NCBI GenBank assembly: GCA_021324515.1
Contig: JAJPIY010000101.1
Location: 1 to 44,495, forward strand
Reading direction: 5' to 3'
From: Planctomycetota bacterium
Lineage (GTDB): Bacteria > Planctomycetota > Planctomycetia > Gemmatales > Gemmataceae
DNA: 44,495 nt
The notes under the pieces are model-generated. The model did not search any database. It worked only from the letters and a program-made list of their open reading frames with translations, and was not told the origin of the DNA. Of this stretch, positions 1 through 9,177 are shown piece after piece (the first letter of the stretch is position 1; every line of letters starts with the position of its first letter). A program made the position numbers and the translations under genes.

Positions 1-756
1 CTGGACGTAACCCTGCCGGGCCGGCCGGTGCGGCGAGGCCGTTTGCACGTCTCCACACAAACACTCCGCGCTATCTATGCCATCTTCGCCGACATGGGCT
101 TCCAGATCTATCGCTCGCCCGAAGTCGAAGATGACGAAACAAACTTCGGCCTGCTCAACATGCCGGAACATCATCCGGCCCGCGACATGTGGGACACGTT
201 CCACACCACCACGCCCGGCTTGCTCCTCCGCACGCACACGTCGCCCGGCCAGATCCATGTCATGCGTGAGCTGTGCCCCCAACCGATCCGCGTCATCCTG
301 CCGGGCATGTGCTATCGCTATGAGGCCATCACCACACGCAGCGAAATCATGTTCCATCAGGTCGAGGGATTGGCCATCGGCCAACACGTGACGATGGCCG
401 ATTTGAAGGGCACACTCACCGCTTTCGCCCGTCGTATGTTTGGCGACCAACGCAAGGTACGCATCCGTTCGAGCTATTTCCCGTTCACCGAGCCGTCGAT
501 CGAAGTGGACATGGATTGCATTGTTTGCGCCGGCGAGGGATGTAGCTTGTGCAAGCGCAGTGGTTGGTTGGAAATCCTGGGCGCCGGCATGGTACATCCC
601 GTTGTGCTGCGCAATGGCGGCTACGATCCGGCGCGTTTCAGCGGCTTCGCTTTCGGCATGGGACCAGAGCGCATCGCTATGCTGACTTATGCCATCGATG
701 ATATACGTCAATTCTGGACCAATGATCTGCGCTTCTTGCAGCAATTCGGCGCCTGA
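1..756 (+). CDS. pheS: Phenylalanyl-tRNA synthetase alpha subunit, 5' truncated by window edge
   Basis: Frame is open from base 1 (LDVTLPGRPVRRG...). Class II aaRS motifs FADMGFQIYRSPEVEDDETNF, LLRTHTSPGQI, CxxC...CxxC GWLEILGAGMVHP, FGMGPERIAML. TGA at 754-756. Confidence 0.95.
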   Translation: MDVTLPGRPVRRGRLHVSTQTLRAIYAIFADMGFQIYRSPEVEDDETNFGLLNMPEHHPARDMWDTFHTTTPGLLLRTHTSPGQIHVMRELCPQPIRVILPGMCYRYEAITTRSEIMFHQVEGLAIGQHVTMADLKGTLTAFARRMFGDQRKVRIRSSYFPFTEPSIEVDMDCIVCAGEGCSLCKRSGWLEILGAGMVHPVVLRNGGYDPARFSGFAFGMGPERIAMLTYAIDDIRQFWTNDLRFLQQFGA

Positions 757-784
757 AAAGTTGCAACGGTCATTCTGAGAGAGG

Positions 785-929
785 AAGGCACTTGCTGGCG
801 CGGCGTGCTCCTCTACGCTCGATGAAGAAGGCACTTGCTGGCGCGGCGTGCTCCTCTACGCTCGATGAAGAAGGCACTTGCTGGCGCGGCGTGCTCCTCT
901 ACACTCGATGGCGTGCTCTTCTACGCTCG
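785..929. repeat. 43-bp tandem repeat, three copies plus a degenerate partial copy
   Basis: aaggcacttgctggcgcggcgtgctcctctacgctcgatgaag recurs at 785, 828 and 871 (period 43), followed by the partial copy ggcgtgctcttctacgctcgatgaag. Confidence 0.9.
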
Positions 930-1985
930 ATGAAGCGGGAGGTGCGGCTTATAACAAGCAATAGGCCTAACGAACCGGAAGTCCTGTCGGAGAAAGAGGT
1001 CGTGATTTCAGTTGTCCTTCCCGTGTACAACGAGCGCGACAGTCTGCCGGCGCTGTATGCTGAGATCGCCACTGTAGCGCGGGCCGCGCAGCTCGACTTA
1101 GAGATCATCTTCGTGGACGATGGCAGCACGGATGGCTCCTGGCAGATCATCACCGAGTTGGCCCACGATCATGCGGAGGTCCACGGCCTTCGCTTTCGCC
1201 GCAATTTCGGCAAGGCGGCAGCGCTGTCAGCCGGCTTTGGTGCGGCCCGCGGAGAGGTCATCTTCACGCTCGACGCCGATTTACAAGACGATCCCGCCGA
1301 GATCCCGCGTTTCCTCGCCCTTCTGAATGAAGACAAATCGGGGCAGCGCCTGGATGTCATCAGCGGGTGGAAGCGCGTGCGCCATGATCCCTGGCACAAA
1401 GTCTGGCCCAGCCGCGTTTTCAATTACATGGTCAGCTGGCTGACCGGCGTGTACTTACACGACCACAACTGTGGCATGAAATGCTATCGCGCGGAAGTGC
1501 TCCGCGAAATTCGACTCTATGGCGAGTTGCACCGCTTCATCCCCGTGTTGGCAGCGGCGCGCGGCTTCCGCGTCGGTGAAATGGAGATTAATCACCGCCC
1601 GCGCCGCTTCGGCCATTCCAAATACGGGGTTCGCCGTTTTATTAAAGGATTTCTCGATTTGTTAACAGTCAAATTCCTAACCGGCTTTGGCCAGCGGCCG
1701 CAGCACCTGCTCGGCAGTCTCGGCTTGATTAGCTTTCTCCTGGGGAACCTCGGTCTGCTCTATTTGGCGGTTATTTGGGTCATCCGTCTATGGCACCCTG
1801 AAAAGTACGATCCCCTGCACCAACGTCCGCTGCTCATCTACTCTCTGGCCGCCCTGCTGCTCGGCGCCCAGATGATGTCCATCGGCTTCCTCGCGGAGTT
1901 GGTTACTGCTTACATGGGTCGTGAAGAAGATAGCTACAGCATAGCGGAGAAAACCTCCCCGAAAAATCATGAAACCTACTTCTGA
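930..1985 (+). CDS. Family 2 glycosyltransferase (polyprenyl-phosphate type, DPM1/GtrB-like) with C-terminal TM helices
   Basis: VVISVVLPVYNERDSLPALYAEI, FVDDGSTDGSW, LDADLQDDPAEIP, followed by two TM stretches. The ORF start at 792 lies in the tandem repeat. Likelier starts are ATG 930 or GTG 1002, the latter preceded by ggagaaagagg. Confidence 0.85.
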   Translation: MKREVRLITSNRPNEPEVLSEKEVVISVVLPVYNERDSLPALYAEIATVARAAQLDLEIIFVDDGSTDGSWQIITELAHDHAEVHGLRFRRNFGKAAALSAGFGAARGEVIFTLDADLQDDPAEIPRFLALLNEDKSGQRLDVISGWKRVRHDPWHKVWPSRVFNYMVSWLTGVYLHDHNCGMKCYRAEVLREIRLYGELHRFIPVLAAARGFRVGEMEINHRPRRFGHSKYGVRRFIKGFLDLLTVKFLTGFGQRPQHLLGSLGLISFLLGNLGLLYLAVIWVIRLWHPEKYDPLHQRPLLIYSLAALLLGAQMMSIGFLAELVTAYMGREEDSYSIAEKTSPKNHETYF

Positions 1986-3510
1986 TCGAAATTCTGCTGA
2001 GGCCGCCGCCGATGCGATAGCACGGCGTAGGCAGATCTATGGATTGCTGATCGTCGTGGCCGCAGCGATGGCCCTGGGCCGCATTCTCTCCGCCGAGTTG
2101 GTCTATGAGCCGAGCTTGTCGGCGCCGTGGCCGAATGATCCAGGACATTATCGCCGGCCCTGGCCGGCCACACCACCACGTCCCATGCCGACATTTAGCT
2201 CCAACGACCGCTCACGCTGGGCTGCCGTCCGCGCCCTGGTGGACGAAGGAACATGGGTGATCGGTCGGCGGGACCGCCAAACAGGCAAGGACAGCGGCAT
2301 CATCTTTGAGGACGGCTGGCAGAGCGTGGACAAGATGCTCAACCCGAACACACTCGAATTCTATTCCACGAAACCGCCGCTCTTGACATTTCTCGTCGCT
2401 TGCGAATATTGGCTGCTGAAAAAGGCATTCGGTTGGTCGCTCAGCGGTGACTCGGCTCAGTGCTTTGCTGTCGTCCGCGTTTGCTTGCTGACCTTCAATC
2501 TGCTGCCGTTTACCCTTTATCTGTGGCTGTTGACGCGCTTAATCGAGCATTGGGGAACGACAGATTGGGGGCGTATCTTTGGGGTCGCAGCGGCGTGTTT
2601 TGGGACGCTGGTGACACCGTTTCTTATCTCGTTGAACAATCACACCCTGGCGACGTGTAGCGTTGTCGTGGCTGTTTATGCAGCGGTGCAGATACTGTCG
2701 GCATCGGAAGCGTCTTGGCGAGGGTTCGCCTTGGCCGGCTTCTTCGCCGGTTTCACGGCAGCCAACGAGCTGCCGGCTGCTGCTTTTGCGGCCGGACTTG
2801 GGATGTTGTTGCTAATTCGCTTCCCGCGGCAGACATGGAAGGCGTTTGTCCCCGCAGCGATCATACCGGTAGGGGCGCTGTTGGCCCTGAATTATGCGGA
2901 ACTGGGCGAATGGAACCTCGGCTACAGTAAATTCGGAACAGAGTGGTACGAATACGAGGGCAGCCATTGGCGCAACCTGCCCGACCAATCCAAACGTGGC
3001 ATCGATTGGGCAAAGCACAGGGAAAACAAGGGCGCATATGCGTTTCATCTATTGTTGGGGCATCATGGCTGGTTTTCGTTGACGCCGATTTATTTGTTAG
3101 CCCTGGGCGGCATGGGACTGGGCATTTGGCGCCTAAGCCGAGGGCGCCCCCCCGCCGAGACAACCCTGAAGGGGCCGACCTCCTCCCCTCAGAGAGCATC
3201 GCGCCAATGGGCGGAGTTGGCCAGTTGCACTGCGTTGCTTTCGCTGGTGGTAATCGGCTACTATATTTGCAAAAGCGACAACTACGGCGGTTGGAGCAAT
3301 GGCCCCCGTTGGCTCATGTGGCTGTCGCCCTTGTGGTTGTTGACGCTGCTGCCGATCGCCGATCGCCTGGGACAAAGGCGGGGCGGCCGGGCCTTGTGTC
3401 TTGTCCTTTTGGCGCTGTCGATACTGTCGGCACACTACTGGAATTGGAACCCGTGGCGGCATCCGTGGATATATAATTGGATGGATAGTCGGGGATGGGT
3501 CCCTTACTGA
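1969..3510 (+). CDS. Multi-pass membrane protein, possibly GT39/PMT-like
   Basis: 513 aa with many hydrophobic segments; start overlaps the 3' end of the GT2 gene by 17 bp. Confidence 0.65.
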   Translation: MKPTSDRNSAEAAADAIARRRQIYGLLIVVAAAMALGRILSAELVYEPSLSAPWPNDPGHYRRPWPATPPRPMPTFSSNDRSRWAAVRALVDEGTWVIGRRDRQTGKDSGIIFEDGWQSVDKMLNPNTLEFYSTKPPLLTFLVACEYWLLKKAFGWSLSGDSAQCFAVVRVCLLTFNLLPFTLYLWLLTRLIEHWGTTDWGRIFGVAAACFGTLVTPFLISLNNHTLATCSVVVAVYAAVQILSASEASWRGFALAGFFAGFTAANELPAAAFAAGLGMLLLIRFPRQTWKAFVPAAIIPVGALLALNYAELGEWNLGYSKFGTEWYEYEGSHWRNLPDQSKRGIDWAKHRENKGAYAFHLLLGHHGWFSLTPIYLLALGGMGLGIWRLSRGRPPAETTLKGPTSSPQRASRQWAELASCTALLSLVVIGYYICKSDNYGGWSNGPRWLMWLSPLWLLTLLPIADRLGQRRGGRALCLVLLALSILSAHYWNWNPWRHPWIYNWMDSRGWVPY

Positions 3511-3524
3511 GCGAGTACCTGGAC

Positions 3525-4745
3525 ATGACCGAGAACGATCCTTCTTTCGACCGACCTGCGGAAGACGCGCTCACTCTGCAACCTTCTGATTATCCGCTGA
3601 AATGGGAGCGGATCGAGACCCGGGCAATGAAGCCGCAGCTGGAGATAGCACTTCCACAACGCTCCCTCACTCAAGCTCCGCGCTGGCCACACCCTAACAT
3701 GGGATGGTCGCTGTTGTGGTGCCTACTGTTTCTGTTCGTCACCCAGGTGCCTGGAGCGGTCCTCGTCGTTGTGGTCATGACCGGCTTGTTCATGCTGTCG
3801 CCCCATACACTTCCGCTGGAGGCATTGCGCAAACCGGCGGACCTTTTGAAGTCCGAGGCGATGACCATTGCTCTGGGTATTGCTTTCTTCGTTACGGAGC
3901 TACTGGTCATTGGCTTTTCGTGGTTGATCATTCGTCTTGTTGTCGGTCGGGATTGGAAACGTCAATTGGCGCTGCGCCGTCCAGCCCTTTCTCACACACT
4001 CTTGGCGCTGGCCGGCTTCCCGGCCCTGGTGTTGCTGGCCAACATTGCTTACGATCTGCTCCGCAAACTCTTCCACGTACCCAGCCTCGCCGACTTCGGC
4101 CTGAGTGACATGGAAGAAATGGTCCAGATCTTCTCGAAATGGCCGTGGGGTTTTGCTGTTTTGGTGATTGGCCTGGGACCGGGCATCGGCGAGGAGCTGT
4201 GGTGCCGTGGTTTTCTCGGCCGAGGTTTGATCGGCAATTACGGCGTCGTTTTGGGCATCTTCGCTACGTCCTTTTGGTTCGGCTTCATTCATCTGGATCC
4301 TTGCCAGGGCACGATGGCCATGCTCATGGGCTTATGGCTGCACTTTGTCTACTTGACGACGCGGTCGCTGCTGTTGCCGATGCTTTTGCACACCCTCAAC
4401 AATTCCTGCGCTGTCCTCATCACCCGCGTTCCGCAACTGCAAAATATCGAAATGCAACCCAGCGACGTCCCCTGGACCGTTTATGCGTCGGCGTTGCTGC
4501 TGCTTGCAGGGGTGGCCTATGCCCTCTATCAGAGCCGGGCGCGGTTGGCGGCAAAATCGCCGGAACAGCTTTTCCTCTGGCGTCCCGCCTTCGAGGGGGT
4601 CGAATGTCCCCCGGCAGACAGCGGAATGCGAGTGGTCCATCCGCTCCTCTCGCCGGGGGCGGCGGCGCTGGCCGGTTTTGGTTTTCTACTCTTCGTACTC
4701 GCCTGCGTCGTCTGGGCCTATTCGAGATGGTCCTACGGAGGATGA
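3525..4745 (+). CDS. CPBP family intramembrane glutamic endopeptidase
   Basis: CPBP motifs GIGEELWCRGFL, FWFGFIHLDP, LLPMLLHTLNNS in a multi-TM protein. The start at 3525 (MTENDP) is likelier than 3495. Confidence 0.8.
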   Translation: MTENDPSFDRPAEDALTLQPSDYPLKWERIETRAMKPQLEIALPQRSLTQAPRWPHPNMGWSLLWCLLFLFVTQVPGAVLVVVVMTGLFMLSPHTLPLEALRKPADLLKSEAMTIALGIAFFVTELLVIGFSWLIIRLVVGRDWKRQLALRRPALSHTLLALAGFPALVLLANIAYDLLRKLFHVPSLADFGLSDMEEMVQIFSKWPWGFAVLVIGLGPGIGEELWCRGFLGRGLIGNYGVVLGIFATSFWFGFIHLDPCQGTMAMLMGLWLHFVYLTTRSLLLPMLLHTLNNSCAVLITRVPQLQNIEMQPSDVPWTVYASALLLLAGVAYALYQSRARLAAKSPEQLFLWRPAFEGVECPPADSGMRVVHPLLSPGAAALAGFGFLLFVLACVVWAYSRWSYGG

Positions 4746-5932
4746 GGGCGGATTTGCATTTTGTATTTCCTATTTTGCGCTCCGTATTGTGCCTTATGTG
4801 CTTGGCGCATCTTTTGCCGGCGCTTCGGGCCGGTGAGGAAGCGCCGGAACTATTCCGCGCCGGCGGCGGCCGGTGTGTACGTTTGTGGGACGGCCAACGG
4901 ATCACAGGACAAATCCTCGATGGCAATAAGGATGTCTTACGCTTGCGTACGGCCTGGGCGGCACGGCTAGAATTGCCCCGCGCCGCGGTCGCTTCCCTCT
5001 CGTCATTGCCCGGTTGGCGCATCGTCCTCGATGAAGACTTTCGCGATGACCTGAAGGCCTTCACAACAACGGGTGGACCCGAACTCACGGATGCAGAAGA
5101 GGGGGCCTCTACGCGGGCGCTTCTGTTGCGCGCTGCGGGACAGAGTTTGGCTTACACCCTGACGAAACCATTGACGGCGGGGCGCGTCGGCGTCAATTTC
5201 CAACAGCGCGGGCAAGTGCGCGGGGCACGCTGGAGGGTCGAGTTGTTGTTTCAACAGAGAAACAGCCGGCGGCGTGTCAGGGTCACCGTCGCGGGAGAAG
5301 GCGAACATTACGTCGTCGATACCGGCAGCCTGCCGGGCACGGCGCGGCTGGTGAAGCGGACGCCCGGTTGGCATCGGCTAATCGTACAGTTCAGCGAACA
5401 TTCGCTACGCCTGACTTGCGATGACGCCGTTTTATGGCATAACCTCGATGCAGGACCGGGAGGGCGTTTACAACAAGTGACAATCCGTTGTCAGCGTGTG
5501 GAGGGGCGCGAACTACTGCGCGGCGCGGTAGCCTGGGCAGAGTTATGCATTGAATGCGCCGTGGATGAGCATCCAGGACCGCCAGCCGAGGCCGAGCAGG
5601 ACACGGTTCGTTTGCTCAACGACGATCAACTGTTCGGCCGCATTCTCCATGTCGATCGGCATTTCCTCCAGATCGAAGGGCGTTTCGGCAAACGTATGCT
5701 GCCGTGGACGGCGGTATCCGGCTGTTCGTTTCGCCGCCCCGCTGTCTTACCGAAAGCAAACGAAGGGGCGCAAGTCCGTTTGCTCCTGTACTCCGGGCTG
5801 TGTCCAGAGCCAGACGTACTGGAAGGCGTGCTGACCAAGCAAGACGAACAGCGCCTGGTCCTGCGGCACGCGCTTCTGGGCGAGCTGACCTTGGAGCGCA
5901 GCCGGGTACGTCAACTGCAACCGTTGGAGTAA
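4742..5932 (+). CDS. Secreted hypothetical protein with repeated small beta-rich modules
   Basis: MRADLHFVFPILRSVLCLMCLAHLLPALRAGEEAPE resembles a signal peptide. ATGA overlap with the upstream stop. The ORF start at 4139 runs through the CPBP gene in another frame and is rejected. Confidence 0.7.
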   Translation: MRADLHFVFPILRSVLCLMCLAHLLPALRAGEEAPELFRAGGGRCVRLWDGQRITGQILDGNKDVLRLRTAWAARLELPRAAVASLSSLPGWRIVLDEDFRDDLKAFTTTGGPELTDAEEGASTRALLLRAAGQSLAYTLTKPLTAGRVGVNFQQRGQVRGARWRVELLFQQRNSRRRVRVTVAGEGEHYVVDTGSLPGTARLVKRTPGWHRLIVQFSEHSLRLTCDDAVLWHNLDAGPGGRLQQVTIRCQRVEGRELLRGAVAWAELCIECAVDEHPGPPAEAEQDTVRLLNDDQLFGRILHVDRHFLQIEGRFGKRMLPWTAVSGCSFRRPAVLPKANEGAQVRLLLYSGLCPEPDVLEGVLTKQDEQRLVLRHALLGELTLERSRVRQLQPLE

Positions 5933-5975
5933 GCACAGCATCCCTTTATACTTCGCATGATTGATTGTGGCCCTT

Positions 5976-6116
5976 TCCCTCTCTTCCCTTTGTAGGGGTG
6001 AAAGGTTCTCCTCTCTCTGGTAGGAGGGTTAGGGTGGGGGGGAATAAACCCTCTTGGTTTTCTGGCCTTTTCCTCCACCGCAGCCCTCCTCCCCAAGGAG
6101 GAAGGAGGACAACAAA
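5976..6116. repeat. C/T- and G-rich intergenic repeat, related to sequences near 11230 and 15600
   Basis: ggttctcctctctctggtaggagggttagggtgggggggaataaaccctc; similar wording at 11236-11340 and 15609-15655. Confidence 0.45.
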
Positions 6117-6326
6117 GGTGCCGTTGTAACCGGCGGGTAGTATAACTGGCTTTAGTCGTTGTCCATGAGATTTACGCCTGCTGCCGAAGGTTTGTAAACA
6201 GTTTATTCGGCACGATCCGCACTCCGAAGGAGGCAAAAGGGCCGGTTCGGGGTATTCGCGCGTTGACCGTGTGCGCCCCCCCTCCTTATGATGTACAACG
6301 ATTGCTCACAGGAAGGAGGGTACGTC

Positions 6327-7205
6327 ATGGCCGGCCTTGACGATTTTGCCGATATTATCCGGCGCAACGAGCCGCTGGCCCCTTATGTGTATTTGAAGGT
6401 AGGCGGACCGGCCGAGATGTTGGTACAGCCTCGCTCACGGGACGAATTGTCGCGCTTCGTGCAGCGCTGTTTTCAGGAACGTGTGCCGTTGCGCGTACTG
6501 GGCAGCGGCTGCAATTTGCTGGTGCGCGATGAAGGCGTGAGCGGGGCCGTCCTGCGGTTGAGCGAACCTGCTTTCACCGTCATTCGTGTGGAAGGCAACC
6601 GTGTTCAGGCAGGCACCGGGGTGGCCGTCTCCGACTTGATTGCTCAGGCCGCCCAGCATGGATTGGCCGGCTTCGAGACGTTGGTAGGCATTCCCGGCAG
6701 CGTTGGCGGCGCTCTGCGCTGCAATGCGGGAGACCGCTACGGCGACATCGGCCAGTTTGTCCGTCAGGTTGAGGTCATGGACAACAGCGGCAATACGCAG
6801 ATCCGCGAACGCGATGAACTGCGCTTCGGCGAACATGCCAGCAATCTCGACGACCCCGTGTTGCTGAATGCCTGGTTTCAGCTCGAACCAGACAGCACCG
6901 ACGCCATCGTCAAGCGCATGCGTAAGGCATGGATCGCCCGCAAAACGTCGCAACCGCTCAGTTTCCAGGCAGCGGCGCGGATCTTTAAAGATCCGCGCGG
7001 CCTGCGGGCCGCCGCTCTTATCGAGCAGGCAGGCTTGGCTCGTACGCGCGTTGGTGGCGCCGAGGTCAGCGACCGCGATGCCAATTACTTTATCGTCCAC
7101 CCCGGCGCCAGCGCACGCGATGTGTTACGCTTGATTGACCTGGTGCGCAGTCGGGTCCAAGAGCGTTTCAACATCACGCTGGAGCAGGAGATCACAGTCT
7201 GGTGA
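6327..7205 (+). CDS. murB: MurB-like FAD-binding protein (UDP-N-acetylenolpyruvoylglucosamine reductase family), active site apparently degenerate
   Basis: LAPYVYLKVGGPAEMLVQPRS, LRVLGSGCNLLVRDEGV, GFETLVGIPGSVGGAL, TRVGGAEVSDRDANYFIVHPGA. ATG 6327 is preceded by ggaaggagggtacgtc. Confidence 0.85.
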   Translation: MAGLDDFADIIRRNEPLAPYVYLKVGGPAEMLVQPRSRDELSRFVQRCFQERVPLRVLGSGCNLLVRDEGVSGAVLRLSEPAFTVIRVEGNRVQAGTGVAVSDLIAQAAQHGLAGFETLVGIPGSVGGALRCNAGDRYGDIGQFVRQVEVMDNSGNTQIRERDELRFGEHASNLDDPVLLNAWFQLEPDSTDAIVKRMRKAWIARKTSQPLSFQAAARIFKDPRGLRAAALIEQAGLARTRVGGAEVSDRDANYFIVHPGASARDVLRLIDLVRSRVQERFNITLEQEITVW

Positions 7206-7278
7206 TGATTCGCTGCCCCCCGTAGAAGAGTGCGGATACACTCCTCTGAGAGTGCAGCGAACCGCAGAGGAGATCATC

Positions 7279-8211
7279 ATGCAGAAATGGATCGTGCAGG
7301 GTCTCGCGCCGATCCTGTGTGGGTTCGCTTTGTTGCTGGCCGTGATCGGTGCAGGCCGGGCAGCTCGCGCCTCTCTGCACGACCGCGTGGCCTACTGTCT
7401 TGCCTTCGCCGACATCGATTGCCAGCCGCCCCAAGGCATGTCGCGCGCTGTTTTCCTCAAGGAAGTGCGTTCGCTGGCTCATCTGCCTGCGACGTTGCAT
7501 CTGCTCGATGAAGATTTGACCGCCCGCTTGCACCGGGCCTTTCGCGCCCATCCGTGGGTAGAATCGGTGGGCTGCGTGGCTGTGGGCCAAGCATGGGTGC
7601 ATGTCGAGATAGCGTATCGGCAAGCCGTTCTCGCCATCCCGTCGGTGGAGGGGAGATGGCGAATGGTCGATCGCCACGGCGTTCTGCTGCCGGAGTCGGC
7701 GGTGCCGTCGCACCTGCCGGTCCTTATCACGGAAGTTGCTAAGCCCACGGGACCGACCGGAAGCCATTGGGGCGACGCGCGCGTCGTCGCCGCCGCCAAG
7801 ACCGCCGCTTTCCTTCAAGCGCACCTGACTCAACTGCATCTCAATGGCAGCCAGATAGAGATAACGGAGGGGGAAATAGTGTTCTCCAAGCCCGGCGTCC
7901 GCATTGTCTGGGGCCATGCTCCAGGACAAGAGAAAGCGGACGAAGCGCCAGCACAAGTCAAGCTGCGCCGCTTACTCGATTATCAGAAAGAACACGACGG
8001 GCTGGAAGGTCTGGAACACGACGTCTGTTTGCTTGCTTATCAAGGACACTTCCCGCTGTGGTCCGACGAGCCGCAGAAGGCCGTTTCCCTCTATGGAGCA
8101 AACCATCCCTCTTTCCAAACTGACCGGGACCAGGTTTTGAACTCGTCGCAGAGCCGGCGCCGCTGCTTCACCGATGCGAAGCCGTTCTCGGTGGACACTT
8201 CCTCACGGTGA
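7279..8211 (+). CDS. FtsQ/DivIB-like POTRA-domain membrane protein
   Basis: N-terminal TM, then LHRAFRAHPWVESVGCVAVGQAWVHVEIAYRQAVLAI...RWRMVDRHGVLLP, typical of FtsQ POTRA/beta regions. Follows murB. Start MQKWIV at 7279 with an SD-like agagga. Confidence 0.65.
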   Translation: MQKWIVQGLAPILCGFALLLAVIGAGRAARASLHDRVAYCLAFADIDCQPPQGMSRAVFLKEVRSLAHLPATLHLLDEDLTARLHRAFRAHPWVESVGCVAVGQAWVHVEIAYRQAVLAIPSVEGRWRMVDRHGVLLPESAVPSHLPVLITEVAKPTGPTGSHWGDARVVAAAKTAAFLQAHLTQLHLNGSQIEITEGEIVFSKPGVRIVWGHAPGQEKADEAPAQVKLRRLLDYQKEHDGLEGLEHDVCLLAYQGHFPLWSDEPQKAVSLYGANHPSFQTDRDQVLNSSQSRRRCFTDAKPFSVDTSSR

Positions 8212-9114
8212 CTTGCCTGTAGCAGTTGGGGGTGGAGGGGCAGACGGTCCCGGAAGCAGGTGAGTCATGGCCACAGACAACCCCATGACGATGAGGAGCA
8301 AAATCACAATCAGACGAAGCCCCCGCGAGCGATTGTAATGGAGCAGGGCGTCGATTTCCTCTTGATCGCCGGTTTCGATGGCGCTTTGCAGATTGCACTC
8401 ATAGCGGCCCTCGGGATAGTCGCCGGCTTTCTCCTCGGTGATGTAATGCTCAAATTCCGGGTCGAGGCGCGGCGTTAGGCGCGGCACGACAACGACATCG
8501 AACCGATGGACATTGCTGAACGCGAAGCTGGCCGGCCACAGTTTGGCTCGCTCGCTTGTTGGCAAGAGCGCCCACAAACTGCGAAGGATGGCGGCATCCG
8601 GGGCCGGACGCTCGAAGACGAGCCGGCCGCCATCCAGAAGGATCTGCACCCCGCCGAGCAAGGTAGCGCTATAAGGGACATTCAGTACCTTTTGAAGCAT
8701 CGCCACGGTTCGCGGCGGCGGAGCGCCGGCGCACCAGGTCAGCGAGGGCAACTCGCCGCGCGCTGGCCAGGGCGGCGGGAATTGTTCAGCGATGTAAAAA
8801 GGATCGCCACCCAGTTCCTCATAGAGCGAGCGCGGCAGAACGAGCAGATAAAAACCGAGCACGCCGGGCCGGCCGGTATCATCCGATCCCTGATCGGCAG
8901 CCTGAACGATGGCGACATGATGACGGCCCAACGGCCGGGCAAACACACAGCCCGGACAAGCGATACCGGCCGGTCGTTCGCCGAAGCCGGCGCACAACCG
9001 CTTTGCCTCGGCCAACCAATCATCGCGGAAACCAGGAGAGCGAGCCAGCAAACAAAGAGCGTTGGCGGCCTGTTCTCTGTAAATCGCTTGTTCGATCATG
9101 AATGAATTTAACAT
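8203..9114 (-). CDS. Hypothetical protein with C-terminal TM helix
   Basis: 303 aa ORF with coherent protein-like composition; C-terminal LRLIVILLLIVMGLSVAMTHLL. Confidence 0.6.
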   Translation of the reverse strand: MLNSFMIEQAIYREQAANALCLLARSPGFRDDWLAEAKRLCAGFGERPAGIACPGCVFARPLGRHHVAIVQAADQGSDDTGRPGVLGFYLLVLPRSLYEELGGDPFYIAEQFPPPWPARGELPSLTWCAGAPPPRTVAMLQKVLNVPYSATLLGGVQILLDGGRLVFERPAPDAAILRSLWALLPTSERAKLWPASFAFSNVHRFDVVVVPRLTPRLDPEFEHYITEEKAGDYPEGRYECNLQSAIETGDQEEIDALLHYNRSRGLRLIVILLLIVMGLSVAMTHLLPGPSAPPPPTATGKSP

Positions 9115-9177
9115 CAGGAAAGAAGGGAGCGGAAGCTGAAGTTGGAGCTTCCCTGTCGGCTACAAAAGGGCCGCTTT

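Noticed and set aside
4139-4741. N-terminal extension of the ORF 4139-5932
   Set aside because: It runs through the CPBP gene in another frame; a signal peptide start at 4742 with ATGA overlap is much more plausible.
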